From Xanthoparmelia taractica (Eukaryota; Ascomycota; Lecanoromycetes; Lecanorales; Parmeliaceae), in NCBI GenBank assembly GCA_033085395.1, contig JANQBS010000589.1:1-12750 (forward strand): a stretch of DNA of 12,750 bases, written 5' to 3'. Each line of letters begins with the position of its first letter. Position 1 is the first letter of the stretch. The notes beneath the pieces were generated by a model. It worked only from the letters and a program-made list of their open reading frames with translations, had not been told where the DNA came from and did not search any database. Below, one piece after another: positions 1-8,456 of this stretch. Both the position numbers and the translations under genes were made by a program.

Positions 1-46
1 TAAAAGAATTAATAATTAAAATAATAATTATAAAGATAAATAAATA

Positions 47-409
47 TTATTTAAAGTTAACTTCTTACTAACGAAGAGTTTTAATATATACTTTTTATTA
101 TAAGTTTAAAGTAATCGCGAATTCGTTAATCTTTTTATAAGTATAAATATAATAATTCTTAATAATATTATTAACTTTCTTTACACGTTTTAATTTTTTT
201 TTCTTAAAAATAAAAATATCGAGTCTTATTCTTAAGTGTTTAATATTAGAATTTTCGCTAAGATCTTAAACGACTTTACGCTTTAATTAATTATCTTTAA
301 ATTGATTAATTACGTTATAACGAAAAATCTTAAATTTAAGATTATCGAACTTTATATTAAAGAGTGAAAAGTACGTTTAAGAATCTAATTATTCTTCTTT
401 TTTAATAAC
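47..409 (-). pseudogene. Degenerate reading frame of the large element, left copy
   Basis: This is the inverted counterpart of the frame at 12117-12479 in the right copy, ending at the same TAA (complement of 47-49). It is more decayed than the right copy, with extra C-to-T and G-to-A changes and additional stops. The protein family is not recognised. It is listed so that the pair can be compared. Its main value is that sites differing between the two copies show which bases were mutated by RIP. Confidence 0.35.
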
Positions 410-1878
410 TAGAAAAAAAATTAATAAAGAAATATAAAGATAAAAAAAGTAATTACTTCTATAAGATTAATGCTCTATAGATTATAATTTAATTAAAGAT
501 TATTAATTATATACTCTCTATTAGAATAGAAATATATTAAATATCTTTAGCTATATTAATAATAGAAACGCGTCTTAAATATAAGAACGAAAGAAAGATA
601 TAATAAATAAGAATTATTTAAGAAAAAAGTTTAAGAAGAGAATTATTTAAATATTAATATCTATTATTAAAAGAATTATCGAGAAAAAAATCGATTAAAT
701 ATTAATTTCTATTATTTATCTAATATAGAAAGATTATCGAGAACTCTACATATTAATATTTAAATCGATAAAATTTTAATACGCTTAGATAATTATTAAA
801 ATAATTATTAGAATTAATTATAAGATAAATTTATTCTTATAGAATCTTAATACTTATAATAAGAGTATTCTTCTCTCGCTTTCCAATTGAAAAATAAATT
901 AATTCTAATGTTATTACGATAGATATCTAAAAGCATTAATAAATAATATTAATTTTATCTATAATATCACGTTTTCTAAGATATATTTATCGTGTACTTT
1001 TAATTTCTTTCTAATATTTATTATTCTTCTATTATTTATCTTATTATCTATCTATTTAATAAAATAAGCTATAACTCGTAAAAGAATTACTACGCGAGAT
1101 AATATTTTAAAGTAAATATATTAAATCTATAAATAAAATATTAAATATAAAGCTAATACGCGAGTAAACGATAATACGTAAAAGTAAAGAAAAGACTAAA
1201 GAAATTATAATACACGTAGCTAATATTAGATAATCTTAAGTGTAATTAATTACTTTTATATAATCTTTAAGTATTTAATTATTAAAGTTAATTAAAAAAA
1301 GTAGATTAACGTAAAAATTATTAAATAATAATATTCGAAAACGTAGATAAAAAGCTAAAAGTAAGTCTAATCTTAAATCTATTTATTTTATTTTATTAAT
1401 AAATTATAACTATTATTTTACGTAAGATTCGTCGCTATTAAAGAAAATTCGATTTAATAATTCTTAAGCTCTTCTTTTCACGAGTAATAAGAGAAATCGC
1501 GATAATATATATAAAGAAGATACGTTTTTCTAGATCGATTATTAAGATTATTTATAAATCGATAAAAGCTTTTCTTTATTATATATTCGAAGATATTAAT
1601 CTTTATATTATTTATGCGAAGCGTGTAATTTTAATAACTAAGAATATATAATTATAAAGAATAATCGTAAATTCTTTTTATAATACGAAGAAAGAAGAAG
1701 AAAATTTACTATTATAGAATAAATAATAGATTACTATTATAATTAGCGTACTAGTAATTCTTTTAATAATTAAATAAATTATATATATTAATAGTAATAG
1801 AAATAACTCGTTAAGCCCTAGATAATTACGAAGATCTTTTATAACACGATATTAAATATAATAGCGAGCTTAGCTTAT

Positions 1879-2017
1879 TAACGTGATAATAAAGTAAAGT
1901 AATAATAATAACGATAATAAAGTGAAGTAATAACTAGAGTAATAGCTAGAATAATAACTAGAATACTTAATAACGTGATAATAAAGTGAAGTAATAATTA
2001 GAATAATAACTAGAATA
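1879..2017. repeat. Subterminal short tandem repeats, left copy
   Basis: A block made of repeated pieces such as AACGTGATAATAAAGTGAAG (starting near 1881 and again near 1972) and AATAATAACTAGAATA. The same block lies at the same distance from the end in the 1,078-bp element (4020-4150) and, inverted, in the right copy (10473-10606). It sits about 240 bp inside the element end. A role as subterminal transposase-binding repeats is inference only. Confidence 0.7.
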
Positions 2018-2220
2018 TGTTCGCATAATTCTATATAGAGTAAATTCTTCTATATATAGTATATTTCCCATATCCCTGCATATAATATAAGATATTTCTA
2101 CATATACTAGAAATTTCTTAGATTATTTCATAATATTAGCACGTCTCTTAGATTATTTCATAAAAATCAAATAATATAATCTCAATACCATATCATATCA
2201 TAATATAATATCGACACTCT

Positions 2221-2255
2221 ATATCCTAGACTATTTCAGACCTTTCCGACCCGTA
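2221..2255 (+). repeat. Terminal repeat of the left large-element copy
   Basis: A 35-bp terminus ending GACCTTTCCGACCCGTA. It matches 4353-4387 and the reverse complement of 10257-10291, which are identical to each other. The four differences here are all C to T, as expected from RIP. Confidence 0.85.
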
Positions 2256-2340
2256 AAAAGAAGCGTTCGCGAAAAAAATAGCGCTTAAAAATTTAATAAT
2301 TATAGTAATATAAGAAATCTATTTAAATATAATATATTTT

Positions 2341-3228
2341 TCGAGATTTAGAGAATCTTAATCTTAAATTAGAGAAAGTTTAAGAGAGACGTTTATTTAA
2401 TATAAACGTAACGAAGTCGATATACGACTTAACTCTATTATTAAAACTACTAATTATAAATAACTCGTTTTACGCTTAATTATCGAAGTATTAATAACTA
2501 GCGAAACGATATATAATATAAATAATAAGCTTATTTATAAACTTATAAAAGTACTTTAATAAGAGAATATTTTTATAAAATAATATAAAGTTAAAAAAGC
2601 GTAAAATAAGCGAACGCGGAGCGTTAAAGCTTAAATTTAAGATAGTTAAGAACTATTAAGATATAATAATAAGTTATATATTCTCGAAGAAGACTTAGTT
2701 CGTGAAGAGCTATTAAAGCGTTATTACGATAACTCTATAGCGAGGTATTTCGATATCAATAAGACGCTCGAATTAATAGATAGAAAATATTATTAAGATA
2801 ATATAAAAGTAGATATTATAGAGTATATTTATATAGGCGATATCTATTAGCGTGTAAAAGTAAAACGCTATCGTCTCTATAGTAAGTTAGATACGCTTTC
2901 GCTACTTACTAAATTATAAAGAGAAGTTATAATAAACTTTATTATAAATCTTTCGCCAAGTAAGCGTAAAAATCGTATTTATAATACGATTCTTATAGTA
3001 ATTAATAGATATATTAAAATAATAAGATATTTATTAATTAATAAGACGATTAATACGATATAACTCGAAGAGTTATTTATAAAAGAAATCGTACTTCGAT
3101 ATAAAGTATCTAAAGATATTATTATAAATCGAGAATTTATTTTTATAAGTGCGTTTTAATTAAAAGTCTACTATTAATTACGTATAAGACGTAGATTAAG
3201 TATTATCTTTTATTCTTAAACTAACGAA
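2341..3228 (+). pseudogene. Ty3/gypsy Pol fragment: linker, integrase zinc finger and catalytic core
   Basis: This is the middle part of an LTR-retrotransposon polyprotein, which would insert the element's cDNA into nuclear DNA. In the frame starting at 2341, the stretch from about 2640 reads LLRYNNKLYILEEDLVREEL, the usual entry to a gypsy integrase. A zinc-finger region follows with GDIY* at 2839-2853 for the expected C-x-x-C-Q (Cys now Tyr or Gly), then PSKRK and YNTILIVINRYIKI (canonical YDTILVVVDRYTKM), IKEIVLRYKVSKDIIINR (IVLRYG.PK.IVTDR) and TNE near 3226 (HPQTNG). Almost all stops are TAA/TAG at Trp or Gln positions, as RIP predicts. The reverse transcriptase and RNase H expected upstream are missing because the left large element occupies 1-2255. 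The frame breaks after 3228: 37 bases (3229-3265) do not fit the integrase before the nested insertions start. It resumes at 4491. Confidence 0.9.
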
Positions 3229-3301
3229 TTATTAGACTAGATAAAGCTATATGAAGTTATATAAGTATTTGTGAGTACGCCGTATGGGCTTACGTATGAG
3301 C

Positions 3302-3309
3302 TTCATATG
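3302..3309. repeat. Left target-site duplication TTCATATG
   Basis: A perfect 8-bp direct repeat with 4388-4395, directly abutting the TACGGG terminus at 3310. Confidence 0.85.
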
Positions 3310-4019
3310 TACGGGCCGAAAAGATCTAATATATTTGATGGGATATCTTATATTATACCGTATTATATTATATCATGGGAGAGTATTATAAAGGGGTTAT
3401 ATTAGATCACTTATAAAGATATAAGATAAGAAATTACTAATATTATGAAATAATTTGAGAAATTTCTAATATATGTAAGGGTATTTTATAATGTAGATTA
3501 TTTTCTATATTAGATAACGAATAAGATAAGAAAATTTTAGATTAATATATAAGTTAGGGCGAAATTAGCTTAAGTAATTATTAAACTCCAACACTTAATA
3601 AGTGATATTAAGATAAACTCCCTTCTAATTTAATCTCGCTAAGTAAATATAATTATTCTAATAAGTAATAACTAGAATAATAACTATAATATATTATTTT
3701 CTTAAATTGCAATCTGCGTAAGATCGCCAAGCCGATCTCTTCTCTGATTATTTATAGAACGATTTTAAATTATTAAGGTTACTAAGAATATATAATTATA
3801 AAGAATAATCGTAAATTCTTTTCATGATGCGAAGAGAGAAGAAGGGAATTTGCTATCGTAGGATAGATAATAGATTATTATTATAATTAGCGTGCTAGCA
3901 ATTCTTCTGATAATTAAATAAATTAAATACACTAATAGTAATAGAAATAACTCGCCAAGCCTTAGATGATTACGAAGATCTTTCGCAACACGATATTAAA
4001 TGCGATGGCGAGCTTAGCT

Positions 4020-4150
4020 TAATAATATAATAATAAAGTGAAGTAATAATAATAACGATAATAAAGTAAGGTGATGGCTAGAATAATAACTAGAATATTT
4101 AATAACGTAATAATAAAGTGAAGTAATAACTAGAATAATAACTAGAATAC
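4020..4150. repeat. Subterminal short tandem repeats in the 1,078-bp element
   Basis: The same AATAATAAAGTGAAGTAATA and ACTAGAATAATAACTAGAAT pieces as at 1879-2017, in the same orientation and at the same distance (about 240 bp) from the CCCGTA end. Occasional unmutated versions such as GGTGATGGCTAGAAT survive here and hint at the pre-RIP sequence. Confidence 0.7.
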
Positions 4151-4352
4151 GTTCGCATGATTCTATATAGAGTAACTTCTTCTATATATAATATATTTCC
4201 CATACCCCTACATATAATATGAAATACCCCTGCATATATTAGAAATTTCTTAGATTATTCTATGATACCAGCACGTCTCCCAGATCATCTCATAAAAATC
4301 AAATGATATGATCTCAATATTATATTATATCATGGTATGATATCGACACCCT

Positions 4353-4387
4353 ATATCCCAGACCATCCCAGACCTTTCCGACCCGTA
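4353..4387 (+). repeat. Right terminal repeat of the 1,078-bp element
   Basis: 35 bases identical to the reverse complement of 10257-10291. GATGGTCTGGGAT-type direct repeats (two copies of GGTCTGGGAT on the minus strand) lie inside it. It is immediately followed by TTCATATG. Confidence 0.85.
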
Positions 4388-4395
4388 TTCATATG
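4388..4395. repeat. Right target-site duplication TTCATATG
   Basis: A perfect match to 3302-3309. Together they define the insertion boundaries of the 1,078-bp element. Confidence 0.85.
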
Positions 4396-4490
4396 GGCAA
4401 ATAGGGTGCGCCTTCTATGAAGCGCGGCACCCGAACCCATGAGTTATATTTTTAACTTTATGATACAATTGAAAAGCGCCCTTACACAAA

Positions 4491-5251
4491 TAGACGAAAC
4501 GATAAAACTAGACTTCAAAATACTATCTTAGAGTATATTATTTAGAGCGATAAGATAATTAAATAGATCTTTTATTAATTACCGAGTTTATATATTATCG
4601 AAGCGAGTATAAAACGATAGATTATAGTTTATTCTTCGTAATATACGACTATTAATTAAAACTTAAGCTAATCGCTAAGAATAGCGCTATTAAAAAAGAG
4701 ATACTCGTAGCGAAAGAATATATTAAAGAAATTAATATAATTTAATAAGAATTTAAGAGATATTAATAACGCGTATAGAAAACGTAGATAAAGTCTTATA
4801 ATAAGAATTATAAATCGTAAACGTTTAATCGTAATAATCTTATTATACTTTCTACGAAGAACTTAAAATAAAAGAAATTAAGTAAAAAACTTTCTAATAA
4901 GCTAATTAGTTTCTTTCGAATATAAAAGTATATCGAAAAGTAAGCGTATCGACTATAACTATCGCTAACCTATTAAATTTATCTCGTCTTTTAATATTAT
5001 TATTGAAATCGTATTAATAAAGACTAAAGAATTCGAAAATTTTAAAATATTTTATTTTTAAGCTTATAAACGAAGATAAAAAATATTTAATAAAGTTTAT
5101 ACGTAAGAAACGTACTCGAAAGAATAAGATAGAATATCTTATTCGATAAGAAGATTATTTTAAAGAGTATAACGAGTGACTTAATAAAGAAGCTATAGGC
5201 ACGAAAAATATAAGAAACGTATATTAAAAAAAGAGTTCGAAGGTTAGCTAA
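4491..5251 (+). pseudogene. Ty3/gypsy Pol C-terminus: end of integrase and chromodomain
   Basis: This is the continuation of the gypsy Pol. It opens with *TKR*N*T, canonical QTERQNQT once RIP stops are read as Gln. KKLSNKLISFFRI (canonical LS.KLIGPF.I, the GPF module) and K*AYRL*LSLTY*IYLVF (KQAYRLKLP....HPVFHVS) follow around 4880-4995. A one-base shift is needed near 4993-5005, in a TAT/TTA-rich stretch, to continue as LLLKSY (LLEPY). In that second frame a chromodomain follows at about 5080-5200: NKIEYLIR*EDYFKEYNE* corresponds to the IEYLVRW.GYP.EYNEW core that binds methylated histone H3 and directs integration into heterochromatin. The frame ends at TAA 5249-5251. This is a typical Ty3/gypsy chromovirus tail. 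It may be the same copy as 2341-3228 or a second closely related one. Confidence 0.88.
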
Positions 5252-5604
5252 TTTTAAAAAAAACTCAATTATAAAGAGTCGAACCTCGAGTTATCGCAAT
5301 AAAAAATAATATTAAAACGACTAGAGAAAACTAACGGCGCCTCGAAAGACAGCGAAATATTTTTACTATATAGGATAATAATATTAATTAAAACACGATT
5401 TATATACTTAATAAAGAATAAATAAATATTAAACGCTAGATTATTAAAATTCTTTTATTAGAAGATTCTTCTTCTTCGAACTCACGGCGAGACTCTTAAA
5501 GTTCTCGAATAATAAACGTAGAGAAATATAAGGACTTTATTTACTAAAGAAGAGTAAATTACTATTAGAGAAAGAGAAAGAAAAGACGTCTAGGTTTTTA
5601 TTCG
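5252..5604. other. Degenerate AT-rich spacer after the gypsy pol gene
   Basis: There is no recognisable gene here. The 3' LTR of the gypsy element should begin in or near this stretch (an A-rich run lies at about 5254-5266). With no second LTR in the window to compare, and with TG/CA ends liable to be destroyed by RIP, its borders cannot be placed. The rest is purine-rich degenerate sequence. Confidence 0.5.
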
Positions 5605-6480
5605 TTAAAGATAGAATAACGAGCTAAGAGTTCTTAAAAGACGTAGATTCGTTCTTATCGTTATTCTCATCCCTTTCTTTATTATTTTCTTTATCTTTTT
5701 TATCTTCTTTATATTCTTCGTTATCGTCGAATTCTAAATTCGCTATCGACGAATTTAAGATAAAAAGATTTATTTAAAAGTTAATATTAATATATATTAA
5801 ACGAGCTTAAAATCGGCGCGAGTCGTAGAATTATATACGCTATAGCGTAATATATTTAAAATCTTTATAAGGGTAATAAAGATAATGCGAAGAGACTTAA
5901 CTTAATTAACTTAAATACTTAGAGTATTCGATTTCTTTACGTTATCGTAATTAATAACTCGCTAATAGATATTAAAGATCTTCTCGTAAATTTTAATAAT
6001 ATTTATTAACTAAAGTATCGAAATATATTTAATATTCTCTAAGTTAAGATTATTAATTATTGTAATTTCGAATCGGCGACGAAGTCTAAACACGTAATTT
6101 ATTTCTATAATAGTCTTATATCGCTTAAGAATCTAAAATAGCGATCGTTTAATAAGTGTTAGATATACGAAGTCTATATATTAATCTATCGCGACGCAGT
6201 CGAAGCGCGACTTAGTATAGATTATATATTTTATTAATATACTTTCTTTAGAATCGAATATCGTCTTATATTCTTTCGATTCGTGCTTATAAGCACGTCG
6301 CATATAACGTGAATACGAATTCTCAATAAGATTCACTAATAAGTCTACGAATCTTACTATAATAGAGTGCTAAGCGAACTAATAACGTATTAATAATACT
6401 TTTTTATTATCTATAACCTTAAAAAACTATAAGAGCTAATATATTAAAAGATATTTTAAATATATTTAGGGCACGCGAGA
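5605..6480 (-). pseudogene. Unrecognised RIP-degraded reading frame, about 290 codons
   Basis: The minus-strand frame ending at TAA 5607-5605 has long open stretches. Between about 6420 and 5790 there are roughly 210 codons with only nine or so stops, about a third of what this base composition would give by chance, and the stops are TAA/TAG, the RIP type. Readable pieces include SYSRYMRRAYKHESKEYKTI, then TKSRFDCVAID and NYVFRLRRRFEITIINN. The end is lysine- and isoleucine-rich in this frame; an alternative frame over 5640-5750 would give an acidic tail (EFDDNEEYKED). No family is recognised, and no signal peptide or membrane segment can be claimed. The start is unknown because ATG codons would have become ATA. 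It could belong to another transposon or be a decayed captured gene. Confidence 0.4.
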
Positions 6481-6597
6481 TATATATAAAGTATATACTT
6501 TATTTCTATAAGTTAGGTGTTATATAGATAATAAGATATATATTAAAAAAAGAAAATTTTCTTAAAAATTAATACTCTTTTATTAATAACCTTATTA

Positions 6598-6633
6598 TTA
6601 ATATACGCGAATCGTACGCGCCGCGTATATTAA
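6598..6633. repeat. Perfect 12-bp inverted repeat (hairpin)
   Basis: TTAATATACGCG at 6598-6609 and CGCGTATATTAA at 6622-6633, with a 12-base CG-containing loop. It lies upstream of the minus-strand frame at 5605-6480. Its role is unknown. Confidence 0.75.
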
Positions 6634-6644
6634 ACACGGCGATA

Positions 6645-6684
6645 ATACTTGCTCTACGTATCGTTGAAATCACCTAGCAAGTAT
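6645..6684. repeat. Second hairpin: 9-bp stem, 22-base loop
   Basis: ATACTTGCT at 6645-6653 pairs with AGCAAGTAT at 6676-6684. The loop (6654-6675) keeps TTGAAATCACC, unusually rich in unmutated TG/CA for this region. It is only 11 bases from the previous hairpin. It does not fold as a tRNA. Confidence 0.6.
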
Positions 6685-6905
6685 AATAAATATTTTTAAT
6701 ATCGAGTGTTTTATTATCTTACTTTTTATTTTTATTTATAATTTATTTTATATACGAAGCGTTACTAAGAGAAACTCTTTCTCTTCTTTTTTTATTAGAT
6801 TTAAAAGATTTTAATAAATCTTCTAAGAGTATTAATTCTTTTTACTATATTAAATTCGAGAACGAATTCTTAAGAAAAAAAGATAATTATTAGAAATAAG
6901 ATCTT

Positions 6906-6960
6906 GGGTTCGAAGCGAGAAGACTCGGAATCGCTTAATATACGTACGCTTAGCGAACCC
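6906..6960. repeat. Imperfect inverted repeat in a GC-richer patch
   Basis: GGGTTCGAAGCG (6906-6917) pairs with CGCTTAGCGAACCC (6947-6960), with a two-base bulge. The intervening sequence is GC-richer than the surroundings. It may be the relic of another element end. No gene is seen between 6690 and 7068. Confidence 0.5.
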
Positions 6961-7068
6961 TTAGCGAATAAGCTTAAATAAGCGATCTCCCTAAGTTTTC
7001 TTTTCTTCTTTCTTAAGAATTAGTTTTTATTACTAGATCTATATAAGAAATATATATCTTTCTAATTT

Positions 7069-7116
7069 CACACTACTATATAATTCTAAGACTCTAATCT
7101 AGAATCAAGTCTAATA
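7069..7116 (+). repeat. Left 48-bp terminal inverted repeat of the integrase element
   Basis: It begins CACACTACTATATAATTCTA. 45 of 48 bases match the reverse complement of 10209-10256. Similarity stops abruptly at both ends. Confidence 0.85.
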
Positions 7117-7141
7117 ATTTATTTACTTTTAACTTTTTTTT

Positions 7142-8305
7142 TCTTCTAAATATCTTTATTTTTAATAAAGAGTCTAATAATTTTATAGAATTCTTAAATA
7201 CGACGAAGAAGCTTAATAAATTCGCGCTTTCGCTATATTCTCGCAACGAAGATATAATATTATTATCTTAGAGTCGTAATTAATTAAAAATAAATTAATC
7301 TATTAACTTTAATCTTACTTTTTTATTTATTAATATTAATAAGTAAATTAAGCGACTAGCTAAGCTTTTATATATTTATTCTCTTCGCTTTTAAGAGAAG
7401 ATCTCTATAAGAATAGAAGCACTTAGCGTAGACTAATAGAACTCGCTTAACTCGCTTACTAGACTATAGGCTACGTAGTAAGAACGAGTATTTAATATAC
7501 TTAATAAAAGTCTTAAATACTCGCGAATTCTCTTTCTCTTTCTTTTTTTCTTAGCTATTAATTTACTTAGTAATTCAAATAATTATTCTAATATTTACGT
7601 TTATTAACCTCGCTAATTATCTAGCTACTACGTAGCTTCATTAAAAAGAGATCTTACTATCTTATAGTTTCGCTATTTTTCTCTTTTAATTATCTTACTT
7701 CTCTAAATAATACGATACTTTTTCAACGCGAAGTTATAATAATTAATTTTTATCGTTATTACGCTTAAAAGAATAGACGATTTTTGAAATATATCTTATT
7801 ATTAAAACCTAACGATTCTTTTTCGACTAATTTCTTTTTTAAATCTTATATTAACTATTTATTTTTAAAAGTAATTAAATATTCTCTAAATAAGTTATTA
7901 TTACGAGTATATAATATATATTAATTAGCTTCGTAATAAGATCGTACGTATAAAGAGTTCGCTTTTATTTCTCGCTCGATCTTATAAACTTTATTAATCG
8001 CCGTCTCTTTTATCTTCGCTAATAATCTTATTTATTAAAAAATTACTTTATTTATAATAAATTATAATAATTTTAAAAAGCTTCGTAACATTTATATTAT
8101 TCTAGATCGCGTTTATCTCGATCTTAAATTAAGAAAACTACGAGCTCGTCGTAATAAGTTTTTTTAATCTCTTACGTCTCGCTCTACTAAAAGAATTAAT
8201 AATATTATAATATCTAACGCTTTAAATAATAAAGAGAAGAATAATAAGAATAATAAGAATAATAAGAATACTATTAATAAATATAAGAAGTTCTCTAACT
8301 TATAA
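7142..8305 (+). pseudogene. Possible second gene of the integrase element, product unknown
   Basis: One plus-strand frame can be followed from just inside the left inverted repeat to TAA 8303-8305 (388 codons) without a frame change. Its first half has as many stops as chance predicts, so only the second half (about 7760-8305) is persuasive: about 180 codons with around seven stops, all TAA/TAG. Readable parts are LKPNDSFSTNFFFKSYINYL, LAS**DRTYKEFAFISRSIL, ILDRVYLDLKLRKLRARRN and an Asn/Lys-rich tail at about 8226-8275 containing repeated KNN, likely Glu-rich before RIP. I recognise no family. It converges on the integrase gene, so the element would carry two genes transcribed inward from the two ends. 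If the frame is spurious, the element still has its integrase. Confidence 0.4.
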
Positions 8306-8360
8306 ATAGTCTTATAACGAAGTTAATAAGACTTTAATTTTCTTTTATTATAAATATTTA

Positions 8361-8400
8361 TATAATAATACTATTACGAGCTTATAATAGTATTATTATA
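8361..8400. repeat. Perfect 16-bp hairpin between the two convergent frames
   Basis: TATAATAATACTATTA (8361-8376) and its exact reverse complement (8385-8400) enclose the 8-base loop CGAGCTTA. It lies between the 3' ends of the plus-strand frame (8305) and the integrase frame (8457). It may have served 3'-end formation for both, but long AT palindromes are easier to get by chance in this composition. Confidence 0.6.
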
Positions 8401-8456
8401 ATATAATTATAAAAGTATTTTTATCTCTATTAAAATATTTTATACTTAATACTTAA

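Larger units (their letters stand above)
1..2255 (+). mobile_element. Large TACGGG/CCCGTA-ended element, left copy (3'-end part), heavily RIP-mutated
   Basis: This segment is the reverse complement of 10257-12525 along its whole length: position 1 pairs with 12525 and 2255 with 10257, and the arms are 2,255 and 2,269 bp. Its terminus (2221-2255) matches the end of the 1,078-bp element at 4353-4387, with four C-to-T changes in 35 bp. The other end lies outside the window. Wherever the two arms differ, this copy usually has T or A where the right copy has C or G in a CpA/TpG context, which shows stronger RIP here. The 8 bases after the end (2256-2263, AAAAGAAG) would be its target duplication if, like the short relative, it makes 8-bp duplications. 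They differ from the 8 bases next to the right copy, so the two are separate insertions. I could not assign a transposase family. Confidence 0.85.
3310..4387. mobile_element. 1,078-bp non-autonomous inverted-repeat element with 8-bp target duplication
   Basis: It begins TACGGGCCGAAAAGATC and ends GACCTTTCCGACCCGTA. The left end is a RIP-mutated, slightly shuffled version of the reverse complement of the right end, and weaker similarity continues to about 3510 (for example GAGAAATTTCTAATATATGT against AAGAAATTTCTGGTATATGT in the right large copy). The right half, about 3765-4387, is closely related to 1538-2255 and to the inverted copy 10257-10940, except for an 87-bp block (1551-1637 in the left copy) that is absent near 3781. 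The middle (3540-3760) has no match in the window and no convincing coding potential. It is best read as an internally deleted, non-autonomous derivative of the large element. The 8-bp duplication fits hAT, P or some Mutator-like elements, but the ends do not show the hAT CAGNG consensus, so no superfamily is assigned. Confidence 0.85.
3268..4490. mobile_element. Short TA-flanked unit (about 139 bp) split by the 1,078-bp element
   Basis: The bases at 3266-3273 are TATTTGTG and those at 4485-4492 are CACAAATA, an 8-bp inverted match whose outer TA could be a target duplication. After removing the inner element and one copy of its duplication, about 139 bp remain (3268-3309 joined to 4396-4490). 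That sequence is visibly richer in G, C, CA and TG than its surroundings (for example GGGTGCGCCTTC and GCGCGGCACCCG), so it largely escaped RIP, as very short repeats do. It interrupts the gypsy integrase: Pol coding resumes immediately at its right edge. It resembles a small Tc1/mariner-type MITE, but the inverted match beyond 8 bp is weak. Confidence 0.45.

Noticed and set aside
1551..1637. Spliceosomal intron missing from the short element
   Set aside because: The 87-bp block does not have GT...AG borders that reproduce the junction seen near 3781. A deletion fits better.
1879..2017. CRISPR-like or minisatellite array
   Set aside because: Units are short, irregular and overlapping with no unique spacers, and the block recurs at a fixed distance from the element ends. 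It is subterminal transposon sequence.
3250..3308. Hairpin between TATGAAG and CTTCATA
   Set aside because: Only the outer 7 bases pair well and the interior does not. The right half overlaps the target duplication of the inserted element.
3310..4387. Assignment to the hAT superfamily from the 8-bp duplication
   Set aside because: The duplication length fits, but the termini lack the CAGNG-type hAT ends and no transposase is visible. P-like and Mutator-like elements also give duplications near this length.
2341..5251. Intact protein-coding gene
   Set aside because: The integrase and chromodomain motifs are clear, but the frame has dozens of stops, a frameshift near 5000 and more than 1.2 kb of inserted DNA. 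It is a dead copy.
6901..6990. tRNA gene or primer-binding site suggested by GGGTTCGA
   Set aside because: No acceptor, D or anticodon arms can be formed around it, and no retroelement starts next to it. The bases are explained by a local inverted repeat.
5252..7068. 3' LTR of the gypsy element
   Set aside because: It must lie nearby if the element was complete, but no second LTR is present in the window and TG/CA ends are destroyed by RIP, so no borders can be supported.
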